DNA from: Clostridiales bacterium | GTDB lineage: Bacteria > Bacillota > Clostridia > Caldicoprobacterales > DTU083 | DNA length: 13,694 nt | NCBI GenBank assembly: GCA_012512335.1 | Contig: JAAZEK010000428.1 | Coordinates: 1 to 13,694, forward strand | Reading direction: 5' to 3' | In this document: positions 1 through 5,789 of the stretch, piece by piece | Numbering within the stretch: position 1 is the stretch's first letter | Layout: the number at the start of each line of letters is the position of its first letter | The notes under the pieces: generated by a model | Databases searched by the model: none | What the model saw: only the letters and a program-made list of their open reading frames with translations | Told to the model about the DNA's origin: nothing | Program-made: the position numbers and the translations under genes

Positions 1-986
1 CAGATCATATGTTTGTTGTAGACTATGATGTGGACAAAGGATGGTATGATCCTCGAATTATTCCCTATGGACCTTTTGAAGTAGAGCCATCTTGTATGGT
101 ATTCCACTATGGACAAGCTATTTTTGAAGGTATGAAGGCTTACCTGAATAAGGATGGAGAGGCTGTAGCTTATAGGCCTTTTGCCAATATAAAGAGACTT
201 AATCGTTCTGCTGAGAGATTATGTATTCCTCAATTAGATGAAAATCTAGTATGGGAAGCTTTACGAAAGCTAATTGAAATTGATAAAGAATGGATTCCTA
301 AAACAGAAGGTACTTCTTTATATATTAGGCCCTTTGTTATTGCTACTGATTCTCATTTAGGGGTACGACCTTCTCATACTTATAAGTTCTTTATAATTCT
401 ATCTCCTGTAGGTGCATATTACAAAGAAGGCCTAAAGCCTGTCAAAATATATGTTACTGACAAATATGTCCGTGCATCCGAAGGCGGAGTAGGATTTACA
501 AAAACCGCAGGTAATTATGCAGTCAGCCTATACGCTGCAGAGGAAGCCCAGAAAAAGGGCTATACCCAGGTGTTATGGCTTGATGCCAAGGAGCGTAAAT
601 ATGTTGAAGAAGTTGGTACAATGAATATCTTCTTTAAAATTAATAATAAGTTAATTACAGCTCCTTTAGATAGTGGCACAATACTAGGCGGGGTTACTCG
701 AGATTCAGTCATCGAATTAGCTGAGGATATGGGCTACACAATAGAGGAAAGACACTTGGCTATTCAGGAAGTTTACGATGCCCATGCGTCTGGAGAATTG
801 GAAGAAGTATTTGGAACTGGTACAGCAGCTGTAATCTCACCAGTAGGAGTAATGAACTGGAATGATAACATTATAGAGATAAATGGTGGAGAAATGGGTG
901 AACTATCCCAGAAGCTGTATGACAGGGTAACTGGTATCCAATATGGGAAAGAATCAGATAAGTTTGGTTGGATTGAGAAAATCTGA
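1..986 (+). CDS. ilvE: Branched-chain amino acid aminotransferase, 5' end missing
   Basis: This PLP enzyme interconverts leucine, isoleucine and valine with their 2-oxo acids, the last step of branched-chain amino acid synthesis, in the cytosol. The frame is open to the left edge: the codons for Asp-His precede the first visible Met, and DHMFVVDYD matches the inside of the family (usual form DHMFVMDYD). The ATG at position 9 is therefore internal, and I infer about 30 residues lie outside the window. Numbering from that Met, FHYGQAIFEGMKAY is at 32-45, the PLP-binding lysine is K165 in GFTKTAGNYA, EEVGTMNIFF is at 200-209, and SGTILGGVTRDSVIELA lies near 222-238. The C-terminus is complete, with TGA at 984-986. 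No clear terminator follows in the 99 bases before the next gene. Assignment to the class IV aminotransferase family is firm; the substrate range is inferred. Confidence 0.95.
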   Translation, partial: DHMFVVDYDVDKGWYDPRIIPYGPFEVEPSCMVFHYGQAIFEGMKAYLNKDGEAVAYRPFANIKRLNRSAERLCIPQLDENLVWEALRKLIEIDKEWIPKTEGTSLYIRPFVIATDSHLGVRPSHTYKFFIILSPVGAYYKEGLKPVKIYVTDKYVRASEGGVGFTKTAGNYAVSLYAAEEAQKKGYTQVLWLDAKERKYVEEVGTMNIFFKINNKLITAPLDSGTILGGVTRDSVIELAEDMGYTIEERHLAIQEVYDAHASGELEEVFGTGTAAVISPVGVMNWNDNIIEINGGEMGELSQKLYDRVTGIQYGKESDKFGWIEKI

Positions 987-1085
987 TTTCTGTTCGCTGA
1001 TCTCCTTACATACGATTTATTATTTTAAACTGTGAATAGTAACAAGCTAGTGAATATATAAAAAATAAAAGGGGTGGGTTAAAGT

Positions 1086-2834
1086 ATGAATAACTTTGGA
1101 ACTGATATACCACGACCAGAATATCCTAGACCTCAAATGGTGAGAGAAGATTGGATAAATCTCAATGGTACTTGGGAGTTTGAGATGGACTTTGGAAGAA
1201 GCGGGAAAGAACGAGAGCTTTTTTTAGAAGACAAATTACAAAAGAAGATTCTAGTTCCTTTTTGCCCCGAAAGTAAACTATCAGGCGTAGAATATACAGA
1301 CTTTATACCTGCTGTTTGGTATAGAAGAAGTTTTACCATTCCGGATAACTGGAACGGTAGTAAAGTGTTAATCCATTTGGGAGCTGTTGATTATGAATCA
1401 GAAGTTTGGATTAATGGTGCTTCGGTTGGTACTCACAAAGGAGGATACTCATCCTTTTCATTTGACATTACAGAATATATTTCTATAGGTGAGAATGTAG
1501 TAATTGTTTATGCAGAAGATGATGTGCGATCTGGTTTGCAGCCAAGAGGTAAGCAAAGGGCGGAACATCACTTTATCAAGGCGGGATGTGATTATACCAG
1601 GACTACTGGTATTTGGCAGACAGTGTGGCTTGAGTGCGTTCCTAAAGAGTATATTTCAAGCTTCAAGATTATTCCTGATCCGGATAATCAATCTGTTTAT
1701 GTTGAATCCATATTAAAAGGAGATACTAATGGTTTGATATTCAAGGCTCAGGCGGTCTATGATGGCAGCGATGTAGGGCAAGCTCAAGCTATCATTACAG
1801 GCAACCGAGTCAGCCTTACTATTAACTTAGAAGAAAAGCACTTATGGGAACCTGGAATCCCAAACTTATATGATCTTATCTTGACAATCGAGAACGATAA
1901 TAAAGCTATTGATAGAGTTACAAGTTATTTTGGCTTGCGGTCAGTATCATTAAATAAGGACGTCATTAACATTAACGGAAAACCTGTATTCCAGCGTCTG
2001 GTACTCGACCAAGGCTTTTACCCTGATGGTATTTATACTGCCCCAACAGATGAGGATTTGCGCAAAGACATAGAAATCTCCATGGGGCTAGGCTTTAATG
2101 GAGCCAGACTCCACGAGAAGGTATTCGAACCAAGATTCTTATATTGGGCAGATAAAATGGGGTATTTGGTATGGGGCGAACACGCTAACTGGGGCTTAGA
2201 TATTCACACGCCGATGGGGCTTAGACAGTTTTTGCCTGAATGGATGGAGATATTAGAAAGAGACTTTAATCACCCTTCCATTGTAGGCTGGTGTCCTTTT
2301 AATGAAACATGGGATAAAGATGGTAGAAAGCAGGATAATGAGATCTTGCGAATTGTATATAATGTCACCAAGGCAATTGATACTACTCGTCCAGTTATCG
2401 ACACCAGTGGAAATTATCATGTTGTAACAGATATATTTGATATACATGACTACGATCAGGATCCAGATTCTTTAGCTAAAAAACTTGAACCTATGAAAAC
2501 AGGTGAAGGTGCATATGTTACCTTTGAGAACAGGCAAAAATATGAAGGACAGCCATACTTCGTAAGCGAATATGGTGGTATATGGTGGAATCCTGGTGAC
2601 GAAAAAGGCTGGGGCTATGGCACAAGACCAAAAAGTGAAGAAGAGTTCCTGGCTCGATATAAAGGATTGACAGAGCTATTGCTGAAACATCCGAGGGTGT
2701 GTGCATTTTGTTATACCCAGCTATATGATATAGAGCAGGAAGTAAACGGTCTTTATACCTATGATAGAAAGCCTAAATTTGATCCAGAGATTATAAGAGC
2801 AATCAATAGTCAGAAGGCGGCTATTGAAGAATAA
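1086..2834 (+). CDS. Glycoside hydrolase family 2 enzyme (beta-galactosidase/beta-glucuronidase type), cytosolic
   Basis: A 582-residue GH2 glycosidase, expected to hydrolyse a beta-linked sugar by the retaining mechanism. The N-terminal jelly-roll domain (about 1-185) holds the typical NLNGTWEF, WYRRSF, HLGAVDYESEVWING and GGYSSFSFDIT stretches. An immunoglobulin-like domain follows (about 190-285, ending YFGLRSV), then a TIM barrel (about 290-575). The proposed acid/base is E407 in CPFNETW and the nucleophile is E495 in VSEYGG. There is no signal peptide or membrane segment, so it should act on imported sugars or glycosides, yet no transporter or sugar regulator lies nearby. At 582 residues it is nearer to the short GUS-like members than to LacZ (about 1000). 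The start is supported by AAAAGGGGTGGG about 8 bases upstream. The substrate cannot be told from sequence. Confidence 0.9.
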   Translation: MNNFGTDIPRPEYPRPQMVREDWINLNGTWEFEMDFGRSGKERELFLEDKLQKKILVPFCPESKLSGVEYTDFIPAVWYRRSFTIPDNWNGSKVLIHLGAVDYESEVWINGASVGTHKGGYSSFSFDITEYISIGENVVIVYAEDDVRSGLQPRGKQRAEHHFIKAGCDYTRTTGIWQTVWLECVPKEYISSFKIIPDPDNQSVYVESILKGDTNGLIFKAQAVYDGSDVGQAQAIITGNRVSLTINLEEKHLWEPGIPNLYDLILTIENDNKAIDRVTSYFGLRSVSLNKDVININGKPVFQRLVLDQGFYPDGIYTAPTDEDLRKDIEISMGLGFNGARLHEKVFEPRFLYWADKMGYLVWGEHANWGLDIHTPMGLRQFLPEWMEILERDFNHPSIVGWCPFNETWDKDGRKQDNEILRIVYNVTKAIDTTRPVIDTSGNYHVVTDIFDIHDYDQDPDSLAKKLEPMKTGEGAYVTFENRQKYEGQPYFVSEYGGIWWNPGDEKGWGYGTRPKSEEEFLARYKGLTELLLKHPRVCAFCYTQLYDIEQEVNGLYTYDRKPKFDPEIIRAINSQKAAIEE

Positions 2835-2850
2835 TACAAAGTTTTGCTAC

Positions 2851-2908
2851 AAAACTCCTTATTTGGGTAAGTATATGATAATACTTATTTGAGAGGAGTT
2901 TTCTTTTT
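2851..2908 (+). terminator. Intrinsic terminator-like hairpin abutting the tpx start codon
   Basis: AAAACTCC (2851-2858) pairs with GGAGTTTT (2895-2902), and an inner stem AAGTAT (2869-2874) pairs with ATACTT (2881-2886) around a 6-base loop. Weaker G-U pairs join the two. A T-rich run TTTTCTTTTT (2899-2908) follows at once, the form of an intrinsic terminator for the GH2 transcript. Unusually, it ends at the base before the tpx ATG, and its 3' arm contains the tpx ribosome binding site GAGAGGAG (2891-2898). A competing hairpin, AGTTTTG (2840-2846) with CAAAACT (2850-2856), would occupy the terminator's 5' arm. Confidence 0.7.
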
Positions 2909-3421
2909 ATGAATAGAAGAAATAATGTAGTCACAATGAAAGGTAATCCAGTTACTTTGCTGGGAGATGAGGTAAAGTCTGGTGATAAGGCACCTGACTT
3001 CACCGTTTTAACCGGAGATCTTCAGCAATATTCCCTTAAAGATGCAGGAAACCAGGTCAAGATTATTAGTGTAGTCCCTTCTCTAGATACTGGTGTCTGT
3101 GAAATGCAGACTATTCGATTTAATCAAGAAGCCCAGAATTTGAAAGATGCTGTGATTTTAACCATTAGTGTAGATTTACCCTTCGCACAACAAAGATTTT
3201 GTAGTGCACATTCCATAGGAAATGTAGTTACTTTGTCAGACCACAAGGATTTATCCTTTGGCCTTAATTACGGCTTTGTTATGGAAGAGAGCCGACTTTT
3301 AAGCAGAGGAATTGTAGTCCTCGATAGGGACAACAACGTTCGCTATGTAGAGTATGTAAATGAAGTTACCGACCATCCAGATTATGAAAAAGCTTTAGAA
3401 GAAGCAGCTAAGCTGGTATAA
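2909..3421 (+). CDS. tpx: Thiol peroxidase (Tpx, atypical 2-Cys peroxiredoxin)
   Basis: A cytosolic peroxiredoxin that reduces hydrogen peroxide and alkyl hydroperoxides, using thioredoxin-type electron donors. The 170-residue length fits the family (about 165-170). Family landmarks run in order: KGNPVTLLGDEVKSGDKAPDF (11-31), the peroxidatic site SVVPSLDTGVC with C64 and T61, ISVDLPFAQQRFC with the resolving cysteine C98, TLSDH (108-112), and EYVNEVTDHPDYEKAL near the end. Both redox cysteines are present, so the protein should be active. The chosen start has GAGAGGAG 10 bases upstream; a second Met at residue 10 has no better site. The gene lies immediately behind a terminator-like hairpin that includes this binding site, so expression may be controlled by read-through or by RNA folding. 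It is the last plus-strand gene before a convergent region. Confidence 0.95.
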   Translation: MNRRNNVVTMKGNPVTLLGDEVKSGDKAPDFTVLTGDLQQYSLKDAGNQVKIISVVPSLDTGVCEMQTIRFNQEAQNLKDAVILTISVDLPFAQQRFCSAHSIGNVVTLSDHKDLSFGLNYGFVMEESRLLSRGIVVLDRDNNVRYVEYVNEVTDHPDYEKALEEAAKLV

Positions 3422-3433
3422 GCATATAATAGA

Positions 3434-3612
3434 GAAATTTTGAGGTCATATCGTCAGCGATGTTGCTTCATTCTAGTAAATAGCGATACTAATAATTTAG
3501 AAAGACAAACTGATAGGCGTCCTAGATATAGATATTCCTATAAAAGGGGAGGTTGATAACCAGGATACTATTGGTTTGTCTTTCTTTGAATAGTGGTTAT
3601 ACTCAAAATTTC
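3434..3612. repeat. Nested inverted repeats downstream of tpx (possible structured RNA or small mobile repeat)
   Basis: An outer perfect 11-base inverted repeat, GAAATTTTGAG (3434-3444) and CTCAAAATTTC (3602-3612), encloses an inner 18-base repeat. The inner arms are 3499-3516 and 3568-3585; they begin with AGAAAGACAAAC and pair fully if two G-U pairs are allowed. A further TCCT/AGGA pairing (3520-3523 with 3562-3565) extends the inner stem. The two repeats are not centred on the same axis: 54 bases lie between the arms on the left and 16 on the right. No T-run follows, so it is not a standard terminator. No target-site duplication is visible at the ends. The function is unknown. Confidence 0.5.
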
Positions 3613-3657
3613 AACTACTGCGTGGATTTAAACTAATTTCTTCATCAAAAAGAATTT

Positions 3658-3744
3658 TTATGGGCTGTCTAATTCTACGGAAATATAATCTTTTATTTCT
3701 AATAAATCTTTTCTCGCTATAGGGTTTATTCTTAATTTATGCAT
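3658..3744 (-). pseudogene. Truncated ParE/RelE-type toxin (N-terminal 28 codons only)
   Basis: Three bases after the antitoxin stop, an ATG opens a frame that begins MHKLRINPIARKDLLEIKDY and continues ISVELDSP before a TAA at 3658-3660. This matches the N-terminus of RelE/ParE toxins (form M-K-L-x-x-x-P-x-A-x-x-D-L-x-E-I-x-x-Y-I). Complete family members have about 90-105 residues, so the catalytic or gyrase-binding C-terminal two-thirds is absent. I see no convincing continuation in the other frames before tpx. The toxin would have poisoned DNA gyrase (ParE) or cleaved mRNA on the ribosome (RelE); in this form it should be dead. Its position directly behind a Phd/YefM antitoxin supports the reading. 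Confidence 0.75.
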
Positions 3745-3747
3745 AAG

Positions 3748-3996
3748 CTATATACCTAATTCCTGACGAACCTCTTCCTCAGTTAACCACTCATCACCAG
3801 TTGTAATTGCCTTTTCTGCTTCCATTAATTTGGATAATAGCTTTATGGTAGCTTGACTTTTTTGGTATTCTTTTATATCTAGTATTACATATCTACCCCT
3901 ACCATTTTTAGTTAAAAAGACAGGCTCTCCAACTTCTATATCTCTCAAAACTTCATTGTAACTTCTTAAATCTGATACCGGCTTAATATTTGGCAT
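3748..3996 (-). CDS. Type II antitoxin, Phd/YefM family (orphaned)
   Basis: An 82-residue protein of the Phd/YefM class, the DNA-binding antitoxin that neutralises a ParE- or RelE-type toxin and represses its own operon. The N-terminal half has the family pattern: PVSDLRSYNEVLRDIEVGEP, then VFLTKNGRGRYVILDIKEYQ (about residues 6-44). The C-terminal half is a charged helix ending EEEVRQELGI, the part that usually wraps the toxin. It is full length. AAGGAG (4005-4010) lies 8 bases before the ATG, and a near-consensus promoter precedes it. The toxin frame that follows stops after 28 codons, so this gene now stands without a working partner in cis. It could survive as a regulator or as protection against a related toxin elsewhere; that is inference. 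Confidence 0.9.
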   Translation of the reverse strand: MPNIKPVSDLRSYNEVLRDIEVGEPVFLTKNGRGRYVILDIKEYQKSQATIKLLSKLMEAEKAITTGDEWLTEEEVRQELGI

Positions 3997-4019
3997 ATAA
4001 TCAACTCCTTGCTGTTGTT

Positions 4020-4048
4020 ATTATAGTCTTTTTTTACTTAAAATGCAA
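4020..4048 (-). promoter_or_regulatory. Sigma-A-type promoter of the antitoxin gene
   Basis: On the minus strand TTGCAT (4048-4043) is followed after exactly 17 bases by TATAAT (4025-4020). This is a near-perfect housekeeping promoter, placing the transcript start near 4013, a few bases before the ribosome binding site and 17 bases before the ATG. The -35 box begins right after the stop codon of the upstream frame remnant. Bases CAAC...GTTG around 4003-4017 form a short imperfect palindrome that could be the antitoxin's operator, but this is weak. Confidence 0.75.
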
Positions 4049-4234
4049 CTACAAATTTACCTGCAAAACCTTAGGCTCAACCTTAACCCCTACTGGAATG
4101 ATCTCATTAATAAAATTATCCCGTTTTGCTTGGTCAATTTTCATGGTAACTTCCACTTGCCGAAAATTAGAGTTCGTGACACCGTCCCAAACTAATCTGG
4201 TTATCTGACAGTAAATCGGATAAGACTTACTACC
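4049..4234 (-). pseudogene. Start-less reading frame of about 61 codons after the serpin gene, likely a C-terminal gene remnant
   Basis: Between the serpin stop and the antitoxin promoter the minus strand carries an open frame from 4234 to a TAG at 4051-4049. It includes YCQITRLVWDGVTNSNFRQV, continues EVTMKIDQAKRDNFINEI, and ends VGVKVEPKVLQVNL. The composition is protein-like: alternating hydrophobic and polar residues as in beta strands, and few rare codons. A TAA lies just upstream, the only internal ATG would give a peptide of about 32 residues, and no ribosome binding site stands out. I read it as the C-terminal end of a lost gene, but I do not recognise the family. It could also be chance. 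Confidence 0.35.
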
Positions 4235-4238
4235 TTAC

Positions 4239-5528
4239 TTAACTTGGATTCTCCATAATACCCAGGAATAAGGGCGCTTCAGTCACCACATCTACAATAC
4301 CATAAACAAATGGTCTATCAAAAACCAACTGTTTTTCAGGTTCCATAACACCACCTGCTGCCATATCTACAGAAGTTACAGCGGAAGCTTCTGTTCCTAA
4401 TTCATCGACTCGACAAAATGTCTTATGTTGAACATTGCTGATAAAAAGTCGATCTAATGAACCCTGTTTATCTTTATCAATCATAGAGAAAAAATCTGCT
4501 TTGCTAGGGTCAAAGGCTATTTCCATGCCCATTTTGCTCAAATCATCATTTAAGCTATCTGAAAAGTTGGTTTCAAATTTAGGTAGGGAGAGCATAACAG
4601 TTTCTACATTGATAGAAGCCAAATAATTATAAATAGTGACCCCATCCATTGTATTAATGAATGACCGAATATCAGTATTTTCATTAGGTAAAATCGCAAA
4701 GAACTGAAATCTTCCATCATCATATGGAAGTACAACACCTTTTGTACCATCCTTCTCAAAGTAGTCCATATCTCCCATTCTGTTCATGAAATCAACATTC
4801 ACTTTTCCATTGGCTGAATTAAAGTTGCTTTTGCGTGTATGTGTTCCATCGAAAGGAACTTTCCAATCAGATTTAAAATAAACAGCATTAATCAGATACA
4901 TCATATTTTCTGGTTGAATCTCTTCTACAATTTTTTTAATGGTTCCTTTGGTGGCTTTATCGACCCAGGCATTAATGGTTTTTACAGCAGAAGCATCATT
5001 AAAATCTAGGCTTTGAGCAGTCGCATTAAAGTAGTTGGCATTAGTTTGCAAGAAGTCTTTAGCTATTGGAAATTCATTTCGGTACCATACAGAATTAGCT
5101 ATAGATAATTCTGTTTCATCTCCCATGGTTCTCAAGATTGAGATATAATCCCGGCATGCTTCATTAAATTCATCTGGAGACATAGTGGCTGCACTCAGAG
5201 TTTCGGACATAGCTTGACGAGTGTCTCCTTCTGCTCCATTATAAGTCATCCCTAGAGCTAAATAAACGGAAGCAGGAGAAATTAGAACATTTCCTTCATT
5301 TTCAGAACTGCTTTGGAACAAGTCCCAGGAAAACTTAAGGAGGGAGTTACGGAAGTTCTCCTGGATGCTGTCTGGTGCAGACGGCCAGGTAATGTCACTC
5401 TCTAAGGTCAAATCTCCGGTTTTGTTTTTGCTATTTTTATCATCTAGATCACTTATGGGGACACAAGCTGTGGATAACAGAAGTAGTAACAAGAAAGCAG
5501 CTATGATTTTAATAGTGTTTTTTCGCAT
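4239..5528 (-). CDS. Serpin-family protease inhibitor, predicted lipoprotein
   Basis: A 429-residue serpin expected to be lipid-anchored on the outer face of the membrane. MRKNTIKIIAAFLLLLLLST is a typical lipoprotein signal, with lipobox LSTAC and the lipidated cysteine at C22, followed by a polar linker. The serpin fold runs from about 55 to the end: FSWDLF, NVLISPASVYLALGMTYNGA, INAWVDKATKGTI, YLINAVYFKSDW, and the C-terminal signature FDRPFVYGIVDVV (403-415). The hinge of the reactive loop, DELGTEASAVTSV, carries the Gly-Thr and small residues required for loop insertion, so it should be inhibitory. By register P1 falls near the two glycines of DMAAGGVMEP, or up to the Met, because the loop is about three residues longer than in alpha-1-antitrypsin. 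The ATG at 5528 is preferred over GTG at 5537: AGAGG lies 8 bases before the ATG, while the GTG overlaps it. The target protease is unknown. Confidence 0.93.
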   Translation of the reverse strand: MRKNTIKIIAAFLLLLLLSTACVPISDLDDKNSKNKTGDLTLESDITWPSAPDSIQENFRNSLLKFSWDLFQSSSENEGNVLISPASVYLALGMTYNGAEGDTRQAMSETLSAATMSPDEFNEACRDYISILRTMGDETELSIANSVWYRNEFPIAKDFLQTNANYFNATAQSLDFNDASAVKTINAWVDKATKGTIKKIVEEIQPENMMYLINAVYFKSDWKVPFDGTHTRKSNFNSANGKVNVDFMNRMGDMDYFEKDGTKGVVLPYDDGRFQFFAILPNENTDIRSFINTMDGVTIYNYLASINVETVMLSLPKFETNFSDSLNDDLSKMGMEIAFDPSKADFFSMIDKDKQGSLDRLFISNVQHKTFCRVDELGTEASAVTSVDMAAGGVMEPEKQLVFDRPFVYGIVDVVTEAPLFLGIMENPS

Positions 5529-5560
5529 AGCAATCACCTCTTTGCACTATTTGACGCTTA

Positions 5561-5578
5561 AGTTCCAACTTAGTTCCA
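5561..5578. repeat. Two AGTTCCA direct repeats one helical turn apart, in the serpin leader
   Basis: AGTTCCA occurs at 5561-5567 and 5572-5578, 11 bases apart, between the putative serpin promoter and its ribosome binding site. Helically phased direct repeats can be an operator, but the copies are short and no regulator gene is adjacent. Confidence 0.3.
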
Positions 5579-5593
5579 CATTAGAGTAAGCTT

Positions 5594-5621
5594 ATTCTAT
5601 TTTATGTAAAGGGATTGTAAA
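5594..5621 (-). promoter_or_regulatory. Possible serpin promoter
   Basis: On the minus strand TTTACA (5621-5616) and TAGAAT (5599-5594) are separated by 16 bases, each one base away from the housekeeping consensus. The predicted start would lie about 60 bases before the serpin ATG. The box overlaps the AT-rich edge of the DnaA-box cluster. It is plausible but not strong. Confidence 0.4.
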
Positions 5622-5634
5622 TTATTGGTTAAAT

Positions 5635-5768
5635 TTATCCATAGTATGTGGAAAACAATCTGAAAAACCTGTGGATAATGTGGGTAAGAATGGGGATTAA
5701 AATACTAGGACTTTAGCTAACTAAAGTAATAATGTGGACAATCGCATTAATTGTCCACATTATCCACA
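5635..5768. other. DnaA-box cluster in the murG-serpin intergenic region
   Basis: Seven 9-base sites identical to, or one base from, the DnaA box TTATCCACA lie in 134 bases. Forward: 5635-5643 (TTATCCATA), 5751-5759 (TTGTCCACA), 5760-5768 (perfect). Reverse: 5647-5655 (TGTGGAAAA), 5670-5678 (perfect), 5679-5687 (TGTGGGTAA), 5733-5741 (TGTGGACAA). Two pairs abut head to tail with no gap (5670-5687 and 5751-5768) and face each other. A third perfect box (5469-5477) lies in the serpin lipobox codons. Known roles for such clusters are replication origins, or sites that titrate DnaA or regulate transcription, as in Bacillus subtilis. No dnaA, dnaN or other replication gene is visible, so a regulatory or titration site is more likely than oriC. 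The inverted pair also creates a 14-base hairpin (5729-5742 with 5750-5763). Confidence 0.75.
5710..5727. other. Small perfect hairpin inside the DnaA-box region
   Basis: ACTTTAG (5710-5716) and CTAAAGT (5721-5727) form a 7-base stem with a 4-base loop. On the minus strand it lies 63 bases after the murG stop and is followed only by a weakly T-rich stretch, so it could be a poor terminator for murG or a protein site. Confidence 0.35.
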
Positions 5769-5789
5769 GAGTTGTTAACATAATTTAGT

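Noticed and set aside
9..11. Start codon of ilvE at the first ATG
   Set aside because: The preceding in-frame codons give Asp-His, matching the conserved interior of the family, so the real start is outside the window.
3434..3612. 6S RNA or a c-di-GMP riboswitch
   Set aside because: The length of about 180 bases is suggestive, but the stems are off-centre, there is no central bubble typical of 6S RNA, and no riboswitch core motif is visible.
3990..4208. Plus-strand frame of 72 codons over the antitoxin promoter
   Set aside because: No ribosome binding site and no family resemblance; the opposite strand gives a more protein-like frame and a clear promoter here.
5729..5763. Terminator for murG formed by the 14-base hairpin
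   Set aside because: Neither strand has a T-run after the stem; the symmetry is explained by inverted DnaA boxes.
5581..5768. Chromosomal origin oriC
   Set aside because: The DnaA boxes fit, but no dnaA, dnaN, rpmH, gidA-type genes or other origin neighbours are present, and argS-murG on one side is not a usual origin context; kept as a cluster with open function.
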